Positions 1-5,159 of a DNA stretch of 5,537 nucleotides are shown here, piece by piece. Each line of letters begins with the position of its first letter. Position 1 is the stretch's first letter. Location: contig JASHWY010000236.1 of NCBI GenBank assembly GCA_030043835.1, positions 1 to 5,537 of the forward strand, given 5' to 3'. The notes under the pieces are model-generated. The model was not told the DNA's origin, did not search any database, and saw nothing but the letters and a program-made list of their open reading frames with translations. This DNA is from Thermoplasmata archaeon. GTDB taxonomy: Archaea; Thermoplasmatota; Thermoplasmata; Lutacidiplasmatales; UBA184. The position numbers were made by a program, and so were the translations under genes.

Positions 1-1
1 G

Positions 2-1021
2 ACGCCGATCTCGATCGCCCTCCCCGTCGGGGCCTACACGGTCTCGGCCATCGCGGTGGGGAAGCCGTACGGCGTCGGCGCCTACGCGAACGGCTCCGCG
101 ACCGTCACGATCGTCCAAGGGAATGTCGCGACCGCGTTACCGCTCACTTACGAGCTCAGTCCCGACGTCGTCGGGACCCTCGTCGGCCTCCCGTCCGCCA
201 CGGTCGAACCGGGCGGTTCCGCCCTGTTCGCGTTCACGGTCGTCAACCTGGGAAACGTCCCAGTAACGGTCCATCCCGCGGGATCCCCCGCGTACTGGCC
301 GTTCACCTTCACCATCGGGAACGTGACCCTGATCCCGAACGGCTCCGCCGTGAGCGGTGAGGCCACGATCGTCGTTCCGGTGGGGACGGTCGTCGAGCAC
401 CCGACGGTCGAGATCAACTTCGAACTCGCGAACGGCGTCGTCGAGGGCTCGGTCACGCCGAACCCGGTCGTCAACGTCGTCGGCCACTACGGGCTCGAGC
501 TGGGGCCCTCCTCGGCGCCGGCGCAGATCGGGCCCAACCTTGCCCGCATCCCGTTCTACGTCATGAACTCCGGTAACCAGGGCGAGACCGTCGGCGTCTC
601 CGTGACCGACGCGAACACGCTCTTGAGCCTCGGCTGGACAACTTCGCTCACGGGGCCGGGCGGCGCGATCCTCGGCCCGCTATACATCACGCCCGCGACG
701 AACGAGACCTGGTTCGTGGAGCTTAACGCGACCGGTTCGATCTTCGTTCCGCCCGGAACCGTGACCGTCGCCGGAACGGTCTTGAACGCGACCGGTTCTC
801 TCGAGGTCTCGAGCACGCTCACCGTTCCGTTCGGAGCCGTGAGCCCCTCCACCGCGCACGGGGTGGCCGCGGTCCGGGTGACCGGTCCGTCGATCGGCCC
901 GGTGACGCCGAGCCTCCCGGACTGGGTCGTCCCGGTCCTCGTCTTCGTGCCGACGATTGCGCTCCTCGTCGGGATCCTCGTCTACCGGTGGAACCGCTCT
1001 CGGAGGTGGCGACGACGGTGA
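2..1021 (+). CDS. Surface-exposed beta-sandwich protein with C-terminal membrane anchor, 5' partial
   Basis: The frame is open from base 2, so the gene begins upstream; the GTG at 56 is only an internal valine codon. 339 residues are visible. The first residues (PVGAYTVSAIAVG) resemble the end of a carboxypeptidase-regulatory-like or PEGA-type fold. Two segments then look like NEW3/COG1361-type Ig-like repeats: about residues 60-150 (EPGGSALFAFTVVNLGN) and 165-270 (RIPFYVMNSGNQGETVGVSV, ending near a GW). Six N-x-S/T sequons lie in the ectodomain, including two LNATGS copies. A single hydrophobic helix at about 308-329 (DWVVPVLVFVPTIALLVGIL) is followed by an Arg-rich tail, which predicts outside-facing N-terminus and a short cytoplasmic end. 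There are no catalytic motifs, so a structural, adhesion or accessory role at the cell surface is inferred. It overlaps the next gene by 4 nt. Specific function is unknown. Confidence 0.85.
   Translation, partial: TPISIALPVGAYTVSAIAVGKPYGVGAYANGSATVTIVQGNVATALPLTYELSPDVVGTLVGLPSATVEPGGSALFAFTVVNLGNVPVTVHPAGSPAYWPFTFTIGNVTLIPNGSAVSGEATIVVPVGTVVEHPTVEINFELANGVVEGSVTPNPVVNVVGHYGLELGPSSAPAQIGPNLARIPFYVMNSGNQGETVGVSVTDANTLLSLGWTTSLTGPGGAILGPLYITPATNETWFVELNATGSIFVPPGTVTVAGTVLNATGSLEVSSTLTVPFGAVSPSTAHGVAAVRVTGPSIGPVTPSLPDWVVPVLVFVPTIALLVGILVYRWNRSRRWRRR
725..798 (+). repeat. 14-bp direct repeat, 60 nt apart, within the surface protein gene
   Basis: AACGCGACCGGTTC occurs at 725-738 and again at 785-798. 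The offset of exactly 60 nt (20 codons) keeps both copies in frame, each encoding N-A-T-G-S with an N-glycosylation sequon. It may be a relic of a small in-frame duplication or repeated use of the same loop sequence; flanking bases have diverged. Confidence 0.6.
1002..1008 (+). promoter_or_regulatory. Shine-Dalgarno site deciding the start at 1018
   Basis: GGAGGTG lies 9 nt before the GTG at 1018 and inside the Arg-rich tail codons of the upstream gene. It supports 1018 over the longer GTG start at 988, which has no comparable site and would put ten extra residues before the signal peptide. The GTGA overlap of start and stop suggests translational coupling. Confidence 0.7.
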
Positions 1022-1866
1022 ACCGGTACCCGATCTACGCCCTCGCGGTGGTTCTCCTCCTCGTGGGCACGGCGATGGTAGCCGCTCTCCCCCTTTCTCC
1101 CGCCTCCGCGAGTCCCCTCTCCGTGGCGACCTCCTCGCCCGTGACGGGGACCGTGGCCGGACCCAATCTCCTCGCCCAGAACGGGGTCGGGACGTACTGG
1201 GTCAACGGCACCGGAGGGCCCGCCATCGCGGCGAACGGGACGAAGGTCGGCAACCTCACCTACTACGCCTCGGTCCAAGGGGTGAACACCACCGGAATCA
1301 CGTTCGCTCCCGACGAGTCGGGGATCGTCAACGGTTCGGGGCCCGCGGCGACGCTCTCGGTCAACAACGTGACGCAGGTCCTGACCCTCGTCGTGATGAT
1401 CTCCTCGGTGCTCCATAACGAGTCCCTGAACACGACGGCGAACGAGTCGATCAACCTCACGTACTCGGTGCATGTGGTCCAGCCCTACATCATCGCCGCG
1501 ACGATCATCAACCCCTCGACCGCCACCGTCCTCACCTTCGAGGTCTCGATAGCGCTCGATGGGACGGTGGTCGGGACCGCCAAGGTCCCGACGATCACCC
1601 CCGGCGGAAGCTACAGCCTCTCGTTCAAGTACGTCACCCTCGGCCTCTCGACGGGTTGGCACACGTTCTCGATCTCGCTCGCGGCCGAGCATGGGCTCGT
1701 GTCGTTCACGAACGGGTCGCTCGTCTACTCTCAGTCGATCTACATCCCCGGTCCGCCCCCCAACTACACGCTCTGGTACGTCCTGGGGGCCGTACTCTTC
1801 CTCGGAGTTCTCTTTATATTCGCGACCCGAGTGCTCGCGCGCCGGCGCGGCGTCGCCCGCCGGTAG
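1018..1866 (+). CDS. Secreted, sequon-rich CARDB-like protein with C-terminal membrane anchor
   Basis: This is a 282-residue protein starting at the GTG that overlaps the previous TGA. A signal peptide is evident: short basic start (MNRYPIY), hydrophobic core at about 7-24 and an A-x-A type cleavage site near ASA at 29-31. The ectodomain (32-248) holds twelve N-x-S/T sequons, four of them packed in residues 134-148, a density typical of heavily N-glycosylated archaeal surface proteins. Residues 153-226 resemble a CARDB-type Ig-like fold: a strand with IINPSTATVLTFEV, then ALDGTVVGTAKVPTITPGG, then a GWHTFSI strand. A transmembrane helix at about 253-270 is followed by the basic tail RRRGVARR. 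It is likely a type I membrane partner of the upstream protein. A longer start at 988 is possible but less likely. No enzyme motif is seen and the exact role is unknown. Confidence 0.85.
   Translation: MNRYPIYALAVVLLLVGTAMVAALPLSPASASPLSVATSSPVTGTVAGPNLLAQNGVGTYWVNGTGGPAIAANGTKVGNLTYYASVQGVNTTGITFAPDESGIVNGSGPAATLSVNNVTQVLTLVVMISSVLHNESLNTTANESINLTYSVHVVQPYIIAATIINPSTATVLTFEVSIALDGTVVGTAKVPTITPGGSYSLSFKYVTLGLSTGWHTFSISLAAEHGLVSFTNGSLVYSQSIYIPGPPPNYTLWYVLGAVLFLGVLFIFATRVLARRRGVARR
1813..1819 (+). promoter_or_regulatory. Candidate TATA box for the zinc ribbon / aEF-1beta run
   Basis: TTTATAT sits within the transmembrane-helix codons of the preceding gene (L-F-I-F, using the infrequent ATA codon). 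An archaeal start about 26 nt downstream would fall near 1842, giving a leader of roughly 30 nt before the ATG at 1871. It is one of few AT-rich patches locally. No clear BRE is visible, so this remains a candidate. Confidence 0.4.
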
Positions 1867-1870
1867 GTTC

Positions 1871-2062
1871 ATGTTGGCGAGCGGAACGACGGTGGCTCGG
1901 GTCGAGGTCCGGTGCAGTTCGTGCGGACGCGCCCTGCCTTCGCCCGGCGGCACGCAGTTCCCGTGCCCCGGATGCGGCGAGGAGACGATCGGCCGGTGCA
2001 CCCGCTGCCGCGACCAGAGCGTGACGTACCGATGCACGAAGTGCTCCTTCGAGGGGCCGTAG
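1871..2062 (+). CDS. Small zinc-ribbon protein, HVO_2753-like
   Basis: This 63-residue protein has four CxxC knuckles at C15/C18, C32/C35, C43/C46 and C55/C58, enough for two zinc sites, and ends in the family-typical YxCxxCxFxGP (here YRCTKCSFEGP). The family is archaeal; the Haloferax member HVO_2753 is a described zinc-finger micro-protein, and from memory it also sits next to the gene for aEF-1beta. The same arrangement here, with 16 nt to the next start, supports the call and suggests a translation-related role, though the biochemical function is not settled. The ATG at 1871 lies 4 nt after the upstream stop. An in-frame GTG at 1892 would give a 56-residue form that keeps every cysteine; neither start has a strong Shine-Dalgarno. 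The 5' end is therefore less certain than the rest. Confidence 0.9.
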   Translation: MLASGTTVARVEVRCSSCGRALPSPGGTQFPCPGCGEETIGRCTRCRDQSVTYRCTKCSFEGP

Positions 2063-2078
2063 GGGACGGGAACGACCG

Positions 2079-2345
2079 ATGGGCCGGGTGGCGGTCCTCT
2101 TCCGACTGATGCCCCAGGGCGTCGACACCGACATGAAAAAACTCGCCGAAGGGGTTCGTGCCTCCCTCCCGAAGGGGGTCGAGGTCCGCGGGATGCAGGT
2201 GAAGGACATCGCCTACGGACTTAAGTCGCTCCTCGTGTCGGTCGTCATGGACGACGCGGGCGGAGTGCTCGACTCGACGGAGCAGGCGTTCGCCAAGGTT
2301 CCGCACGTCGAGTCGGTCGAGGTGATGGAGGAGGGGCTCCTCTAG
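2079..2345 (+). CDS. ef1b: Translation elongation factor 1-beta (archaeal aEF-1beta)
   Basis: This 88-residue protein matches the usual length of archaeal EF-1beta, the guanine-nucleotide exchange factor that recycles EF-1alpha from GDP to GTP in the cytoplasm. It begins with the characteristic strand MGRVAVLFRLMPQGVDTDM and continues as a small alpha/beta ferredoxin-like fold: helix KKLAEGVRASLP, strand VEVRGMQVKDIAYGLKSLLV, strand VSVVMDD and the closing VPHVESVEVMEEG. The segment IAYGLKSLLVSVVMDD corresponds to the conserved 'iafGLkal' core of the family. Purine-rich sequence (AGGGGACGGGAA, 2061-2072) precedes the ATG and may assist initiation. It follows the zinc ribbon by 16 nt and precedes the hydrolase by 16 nt, so all three are likely on one transcript. 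It is intact, with no unusual residues seen. Confidence 0.95.
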   Translation: MGRVAVLFRLMPQGVDTDMKKLAEGVRASLPKGVEVRGMQVKDIAYGLKSLLVSVVMDDAGGVLDSTEQAFAKVPHVESVEVMEEGLL

Positions 2346-2361
2346 GGCCCGTGGGGAGGCC

Positions 2362-3345
2362 GTGGACCTCTTTAGCCACGTCTTAGTCGCCTACCTCGTC
2401 ACCTTCGGGATCGTCGGCTTTAAGCCGCAGTACCTCGCCGCGGGCGCGCTCGCGGGTGGGCTTCCGGACGCCGACGCGTTCTTCTTCGTGCTCGCGCGCC
2501 GATACCCGATCCTCCAGCACCACGGCATCACGCACTCGCTCTTCGGAGTCACCGTCGTGGCGACGGCCGGCGCGTTCCTGGGACCGGTGGCCGCAGCGGG
2601 CTCGCCGTTCGTCTACTTCCTCGTGATGGAGGTGGGGGGGATCTGCCACATCCTCCAGGACGGGTTCACCCACTTCTCCGTGCCGCCGCTCGCCCCGTTC
2701 TCCGACCGTCGCTTAGAGCTCGACGCGGACCGGGCCATCAACTTCGTCACGATGGCGGTCTCCATCGCGTCGTTCTACCTTCTCCTCGTCGTCGAGCGGA
2801 ATCACGTGCCCTACGCGACGTACGTTGTGACCGTCTACGGGCTCATGGTGTTCTTCGGCGCCTACTTCGCGATTCGCCTCGCCGGCCGGTTCGCGATCGG
2901 CCGGCACCGTAACGTGGTCGGGCCGAAGGCGGTCCCCGTTCCGACGACGAACCCGTTCAAGTGGGTCCTCCTCTCCGAGGAGCAGACGGACGACCGCCTC
3001 AAGACCCGCTGGGCCCGGTACGTTCTCGGGAAGGGCCTCGTCGACGGTCCGTACTCCGTCGAGGCGCCGCTCGTCGTTCCCCCGCACACGGGTTCGCCGA
3101 CGAACGCCCGCGAGGCGCTCGACTGGTCGTACGGACTCGCTCGGAAGGCGAGCCGGATCCTTCCGATGACCTACCACTTCGGCGAGGCGTTCCAGTCGGC
3201 GGCGGGCGCCTGGGTCGCGGTCTGGTACTCCCTCGAGTTTACGGCGTTCGGCCGCGCCTCCGCGGTGAAGGTGAGCTTCCCGGAGGACGGCAGCAGCCCT
3301 CACGTGACGTCGACCTTCTACAAACCGACCCACCCGGCGGTGTAG
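2362..3345 (+). CDS. Membrane-bound metal-dependent hydrolase, YdjM/DUF457-like
   Basis: This 327-residue protein has the ordered motifs of the YdjM/DUF457 (COG1988) family: an N-terminal His (SH at residue 6), PDAD at 35-38, HHGITHS at 53-59 and CHILQDGFTH at 95-104. H6, D36, D38, H58, H96 and D100 are the likely metal ligands or catalytic residues, by analogy with the family. Hydrophobic segments at about 60-80, 82-94, 126-144 and 151-171 make it an integral membrane protein. The rest (about 180-327) is soluble; NPFKWVLLSEEQ (197-208) resembles the NPFxW element seen downstream of the core in such proteins. The natural substrate is not known for the family. The GTG start is set by the conserved N-terminus; GGGGAGG (2353-2359) is only 2 nt away, an unusually short spacing. 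It probably shares a transcript with aEF-1beta. Confidence 0.85.
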   Translation: MDLFSHVLVAYLVTFGIVGFKPQYLAAGALAGGLPDADAFFFVLARRYPILQHHGITHSLFGVTVVATAGAFLGPVAAAGSPFVYFLVMEVGGICHILQDGFTHFSVPPLAPFSDRRLELDADRAINFVTMAVSIASFYLLLVVERNHVPYATYVVTVYGLMVFFGAYFAIRLAGRFAIGRHRNVVGPKAVPVPTTNPFKWVLLSEEQTDDRLKTRWARYVLGKGLVDGPYSVEAPLVVPPHTGSPTNAREALDWSYGLARKASRILPMTYHFGEAFQSAAGAWVAVWYSLEFTAFGRASAVKVSFPEDGSSPHVTSTFYKPTHPAV

Positions 3346-3390
3346 GGCGAGCCGGCCCTCACGACGCGGGCGGGACCGAACCCACTCGAT

Positions 3391-3409
3391 GGGGCGCCTC
3401 GGGCACCCC
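3391..3409 (+). terminator. Hairpin in the convergent junction, possible terminator
   Basis: GGGGCGCC (3391-3398) and GGCACCCC (3402-3409) can pair with one mismatch around a TCG loop, followed shortly by CTTTAA. It lies in the 88-bp gap between two convergent genes, where transcription must end in both directions. There is no real T-run on either strand, and archaeal termination relies more on T-rich tracts, so support is weak. Confidence 0.2.
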
Positions 3410-3433
3410 CGGCTTTAACGTCGCGTCGCGGGG

Positions 3434-3712
3434 CTACTTGTAGGTCGACTTGTGGACCGTGCCCTCGTCGTCCACGATGGTGATGCACTCGCCTTCGCAC
3501 TCGAAGAGGCACGCCTCGCACATGATGCAGTCGGGGCCGTGGATGACGGCCGACCTCTCCCCGCGGAACTGGAACTTGGCCGCCACGCCGGGGTCGTCGA
3601 CGACGTCCGGCCAGCTTTCCCGGGGCCGCATCTCGAAGACGGTCACAGGGCAAACGTCCCGGCAGTGAGCGCACCCGGTGCACCTTTCGAGCACTACCTC
3701 TACGGAAACCAT
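3434..3712 (-). CDS. 2[4Fe-4S] ferredoxin with long linker
   Basis: This 92-residue protein has two cluster motifs: C11-x2-C14-x2-C17-x3-C21-P and C62-x2-C65-x2-C68-x3-C72. In the standard fold, cluster I is bound by C11, C14, C17 and C72, and cluster II by C62, C65, C68 and C21. It is a low-potential electron carrier in the cytoplasm, consistent with ferredoxin-dependent archaeal oxidoreductases, but no partner is encoded nearby; the neighbouring aldo/keto reductase uses NAD(P)H. Oddities: a 40-residue linker between the motifs (22-61), longer than in clostridial ferredoxins; Glu instead of Pro after C72; and an extra Cys at 76. The ATG at 3712 is well placed behind a strong TATA box, giving a nearly leaderless message. 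A subunit of a larger redox complex is an alternative role. Confidence 0.92.
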   Translation of the reverse strand: MVSVEVVLERCTGCAHCRDVCPVTVFEMRPRESWPDVVDDPGVAAKFQFRGERSAVIHGPDCIMCEACLFECEGECITIVDDEGTVHKSTYK

Positions 3713-3738
3713 GGCGGACCTAGGTCTCTCACCGACGG

Positions 3739-3750
3739 ATAATATATTAA
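3739..3750 (-). promoter_or_regulatory. TATA box of the ferredoxin gene
   Basis: TTAATATATTAT read on the minus strand is the most AT-rich stretch in the window. Its centre near 3745 predicts transcription from about 3719-3720, only 7-8 nt before the ferredoxin ATG, which fits a leaderless or very short leader. The core AATATATT (3741-3748) is a perfect palindrome, so the box could in principle work both ways, though no plus-strand gene follows. Confidence 0.65.
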
Positions 3751-3790
3751 CTCGCGCGGGGAAAAGGAGCCGCCGTTCGCTCTATCTTCT

Positions 3791-3802
3791 CGCGCGCGCG
3801 CG
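3791..3802. repeat. (CG)6 dinucleotide tract
   Basis: Twelve bases of uninterrupted alternating CG lie in the 110-bp gap between the reductase stop and the ferredoxin start. Alternating CG can adopt Z-form DNA under supercoiling; here it may simply reflect high GC content and low constraint. No gene overlaps it. Confidence 0.6.
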
Positions 3803-3822
3803 TTGGACCCGTGCCCTCCTGC

Positions 3823-4674
3823 CTAGGGGAGCGTCGACGGATCGGTCTGAGTCACCCGAGGTCCACCTCGGAGCGCATCGAGCCGGCGCATCTCGTCCGA
3901 CGAGAGCGCAAAGTCGAACACCCGGGCGTTTTCGAATATCCGCTCCCGGTGGACCGACTTCGGGATCTCGATGATCCCGTGCTGGAGCCCCCATCGGATC
4001 AGGACCTGAGCCGGGGATCGACCGTGCGCTTTGGCGATCGCGCCCACGATAGGGTCGTTGAGCGAGCGGCCCCTCGTGAGCGGAGAGTAGGCCTCCGGTC
4101 GGATCCCGTGGCCAACGACGTACTCCAGGAACTCGGGATCGTAGACCCACGGATGGAACTCGACCTGGTCGACCGCTGGGAAGACGGAGGAGTGCTTCCG
4201 GAGCTCCTCCAAGTGTCGGACCGTGTAGTTGCTGACCCCAATCGCCCGGCAGACCCCCTCCTTCTGAAGAACCTCGAACGCGCGCCACGTGTCGAGGCGA
4301 GCCTCCGGCGTGGGAGCTCGGGGCCAATGGATGAGGTAGAGATCGATGTAATCGAGCCCGAGGCGCTCTAGGCTCTCGCGTCCGGCTTTAAGGGCGCTCC
4401 CGTAGCCGTGGTCCGTGAACCAGAGCTTGGTCGTGACGAATACGTCCTCCCGGGGCACTCCGCTACCACGGACCGCGCGGCCGACGTCCGCCTCGTTGTG
4501 GTACATCGCCGCGGTATCGATGAGTCGGTACCCCGCCTCGAGGGCCCAGCGCACGGCCTGCTCCGTGGGGCGACCGGGCTCGCTCAGAAAGACACCAAGC
4601 CCTAGCCAGGGCATCTCCGTTCCCTGGTTCAGCCGTACTCGTGACGAGAGGTTCACGGGCTCGGTCGCGGCCAT
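3823..4674 (-). CDS. NADPH-dependent aldo/keto reductase
   Basis: This is a full-length cytosolic (alpha/beta)8-barrel oxidoreductase that reduces aldehydes or ketones with NADPH. Residues are numbered from the longer start at 4686 (287 aa). The catalytic tetrad is complete: D57, Y62 (in IDTAAMYHNE), K87 (TTKLW) and H120 (LIHWP). The family signatures CRAIGVSNY (146-154), QVEFHPW (174-180) and IPKSVHRERIFEN (241-253) are present; K243, S244 and R249 are the expected 2'-phosphate contacts that favour NADPH. It resembles the 2,5-diketo-gluconate reductase/ARA1-like group (COG0656), but substrate cannot be read from sequence. The second ATG (4674) is chosen because GAGG lies 6 nt before it and the AT-rich patch at 4697-4705 would place a TATA-driven start close to it; the first ATG at 4686 adds only MRRS. 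It is transcribed with or after the small upstream gene. Confidence 0.93.
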   Translation of the reverse strand: MAATEPVNLSSRVRLNQGTEMPWLGLGVFLSEPGRPTEQAVRWALEAGYRLIDTAAMYHNEADVGRAVRGSGVPREDVFVTTKLWFTDHGYGSALKAGRESLERLGLDYIDLYLIHWPRAPTPEARLDTWRAFEVLQKEGVCRAIGVSNYTVRHLEELRKHSSVFPAVDQVEFHPWVYDPEFLEYVVGHGIRPEAYSPLTRGRSLNDPIVGAIAKAHGRSPAQVLIRWGLQHGIIEIPKSVHRERIFENARVFDFALSSDEMRRLDALRGGPRVTQTDPSTLP

Positions 4675-4738
4675 CGACCGCCTCATGGGGTCGCGACTTC
4701 TAATCTGTTCGTTCCGAGATGGAGAGCTCTGCGCGACG

Positions 4739-5020
4739 TCAGCGCGCAGGGGAGCGGAACCGAGTGGGGATACCCAGCGGTTGGAGCTTTCCCACGTCGA
4801 TCGTACGGAGCTGACCCTCGTGGTCTTCGCACAGCTGGAACGGCTGCCACGCGGCCGAGGAAGAACCCGGGTCCGCCCGCGCCTCGAACAGCTCGGCGCG
4901 ATGGGGCCGGGTATCGCACCCTCCCCCGAACCCCGGCTCCGGGTCCCCGAGGATCGGGCGGAACGCGAAGTCGTACGCCCTCCCCATCTCGCAAAGCGGC
5001 CGCTGAAAGATTGCGCTCAC
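4739..5020 (-). CDS. Small Cys/His-containing hypothetical protein
   Basis: I do not recognise this 93-residue protein. It is called because the codon pattern is gene-like (about 83% G or C at third positions), the composition is balanced with aromatic residues and no Arg/Pro excess, and it fills a gap otherwise empty. Notable parts are LCEMGRAYDFAFRPILGDPE (9-28), GCDTRPHRAELFE (34-46), a Ser/Ala-rich linker and WQPFQLCEDHEGQLRTIDVG (58-77). C10, C35, H40, C64 and H67 could bind a metal; the CxxH at 64-67 looks like the second half of a treble-clef-like site whose first knuckle (C10-E-M-G) lacks its second Cys. The GTG start is preceded by GGGGAT 6 nt upstream, and the frame is closed by a TAG at 5048-5050. 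It sits 52-64 nt before the aldo/keto reductase on the same strand. If not real, 4687-5159 holds no gene. Confidence 0.6.
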   Translation of the reverse strand: MSAIFQRPLCEMGRAYDFAFRPILGDPEPGFGGGCDTRPHRAELFEARADPGSSSAAWQPFQLCEDHEGQLRTIDVGKLQPLGIPTRFRSPAR

Positions 5021-5070
5021 CCAATCATCCCCGACGCGACTCCAGCTCTAGGAACCTACAAGACGGTTCG

Positions 5071-5092
5071 TGCTCCGCAGATTGGGGGAGCA
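5071..5092. repeat. Inverted repeat in divergent intergenic region
   Basis: TGCTCC (5071-5076) and GGAGCA (5087-5092) are perfect 6-bp arms separated by 10 nt. It lies between two divergent genes, upstream of both, and could be a regulator site or RNA hairpin in the leader of the small gene. No known operator is recognised. Confidence 0.4.
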
Positions 5093-5108
5093 GCCTAAGA
5101 CCCTCTCT

Positions 5109-5127
5109 CCGCTAGAGTATTCAGCGG
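5109..5127. promoter_or_regulatory. Inverted repeat around a TATA-like patch, possible operator
   Basis: CCGCT (5109-5113) and AGCGG (5123-5127) flank the patch AGAGTATTC, the only AT-rich stretch before the alpha/beta hydrolase. If TAGAGTATTC acts as the TATA box, transcription would start near 5145, about 15 nt before the ATG, and a protein on the repeat would block the promoter. The TATA match is weak. Confidence 0.3.
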
Positions 5128-5159
5128 CCTCAGCGAGTGACGAGCGCCGTCCGAGGACG

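Noticed and set aside
919..1021. C-terminus of the first surface protein as a PGF-CTERM-type sorting signal
   Set aside because: No PGF-like motif precedes the helix and the basic tail fits a plain membrane anchor better.
982..2037. Long minus-strand open frame (351 codons)
   Set aside because: It runs antisense across the end of one, all of a second and most of a third well-supported gene, and its product is Arg/Asp/Glu/Gly/His-rich without motifs, typical of a GC-driven shadow.
2713..3333. Minus-strand open frame opposite the hydrolase (206 codons)
   Set aside because: It is antisense to a gene with clear family motifs and gives an Arg/Glu/Val-rich product with no recognisable domain.
3811..4371. 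Plus-strand open frame opposite the aldo/keto reductase, downstream of the palindromic TATA
   Set aside because: The reductase on the other strand has all its catalytic and signature motifs; this frame is Arg/Asp/Leu-rich and motif-free.
4683..5024. Alternative minus-strand frame over the small gene
   Set aside because: It needs a TTG start and yields a Gly/Arg/Pro-rich product with low-complexity feel; the 4739-5020 frame has the better codon pattern.
5061..5095. tRNA-like GGTTCG followed by a hairpin
   Set aside because: No acceptor stem or anticodon arm can be folded around it; only a single 6-bp hairpin is present.
4415..5098. Plus-strand open frame of 227 codons
   Set aside because: Its first part is antisense to the reductase and the rest antisense to the better-patterned small gene at 4739-5020; the product is Arg/Pro-rich.
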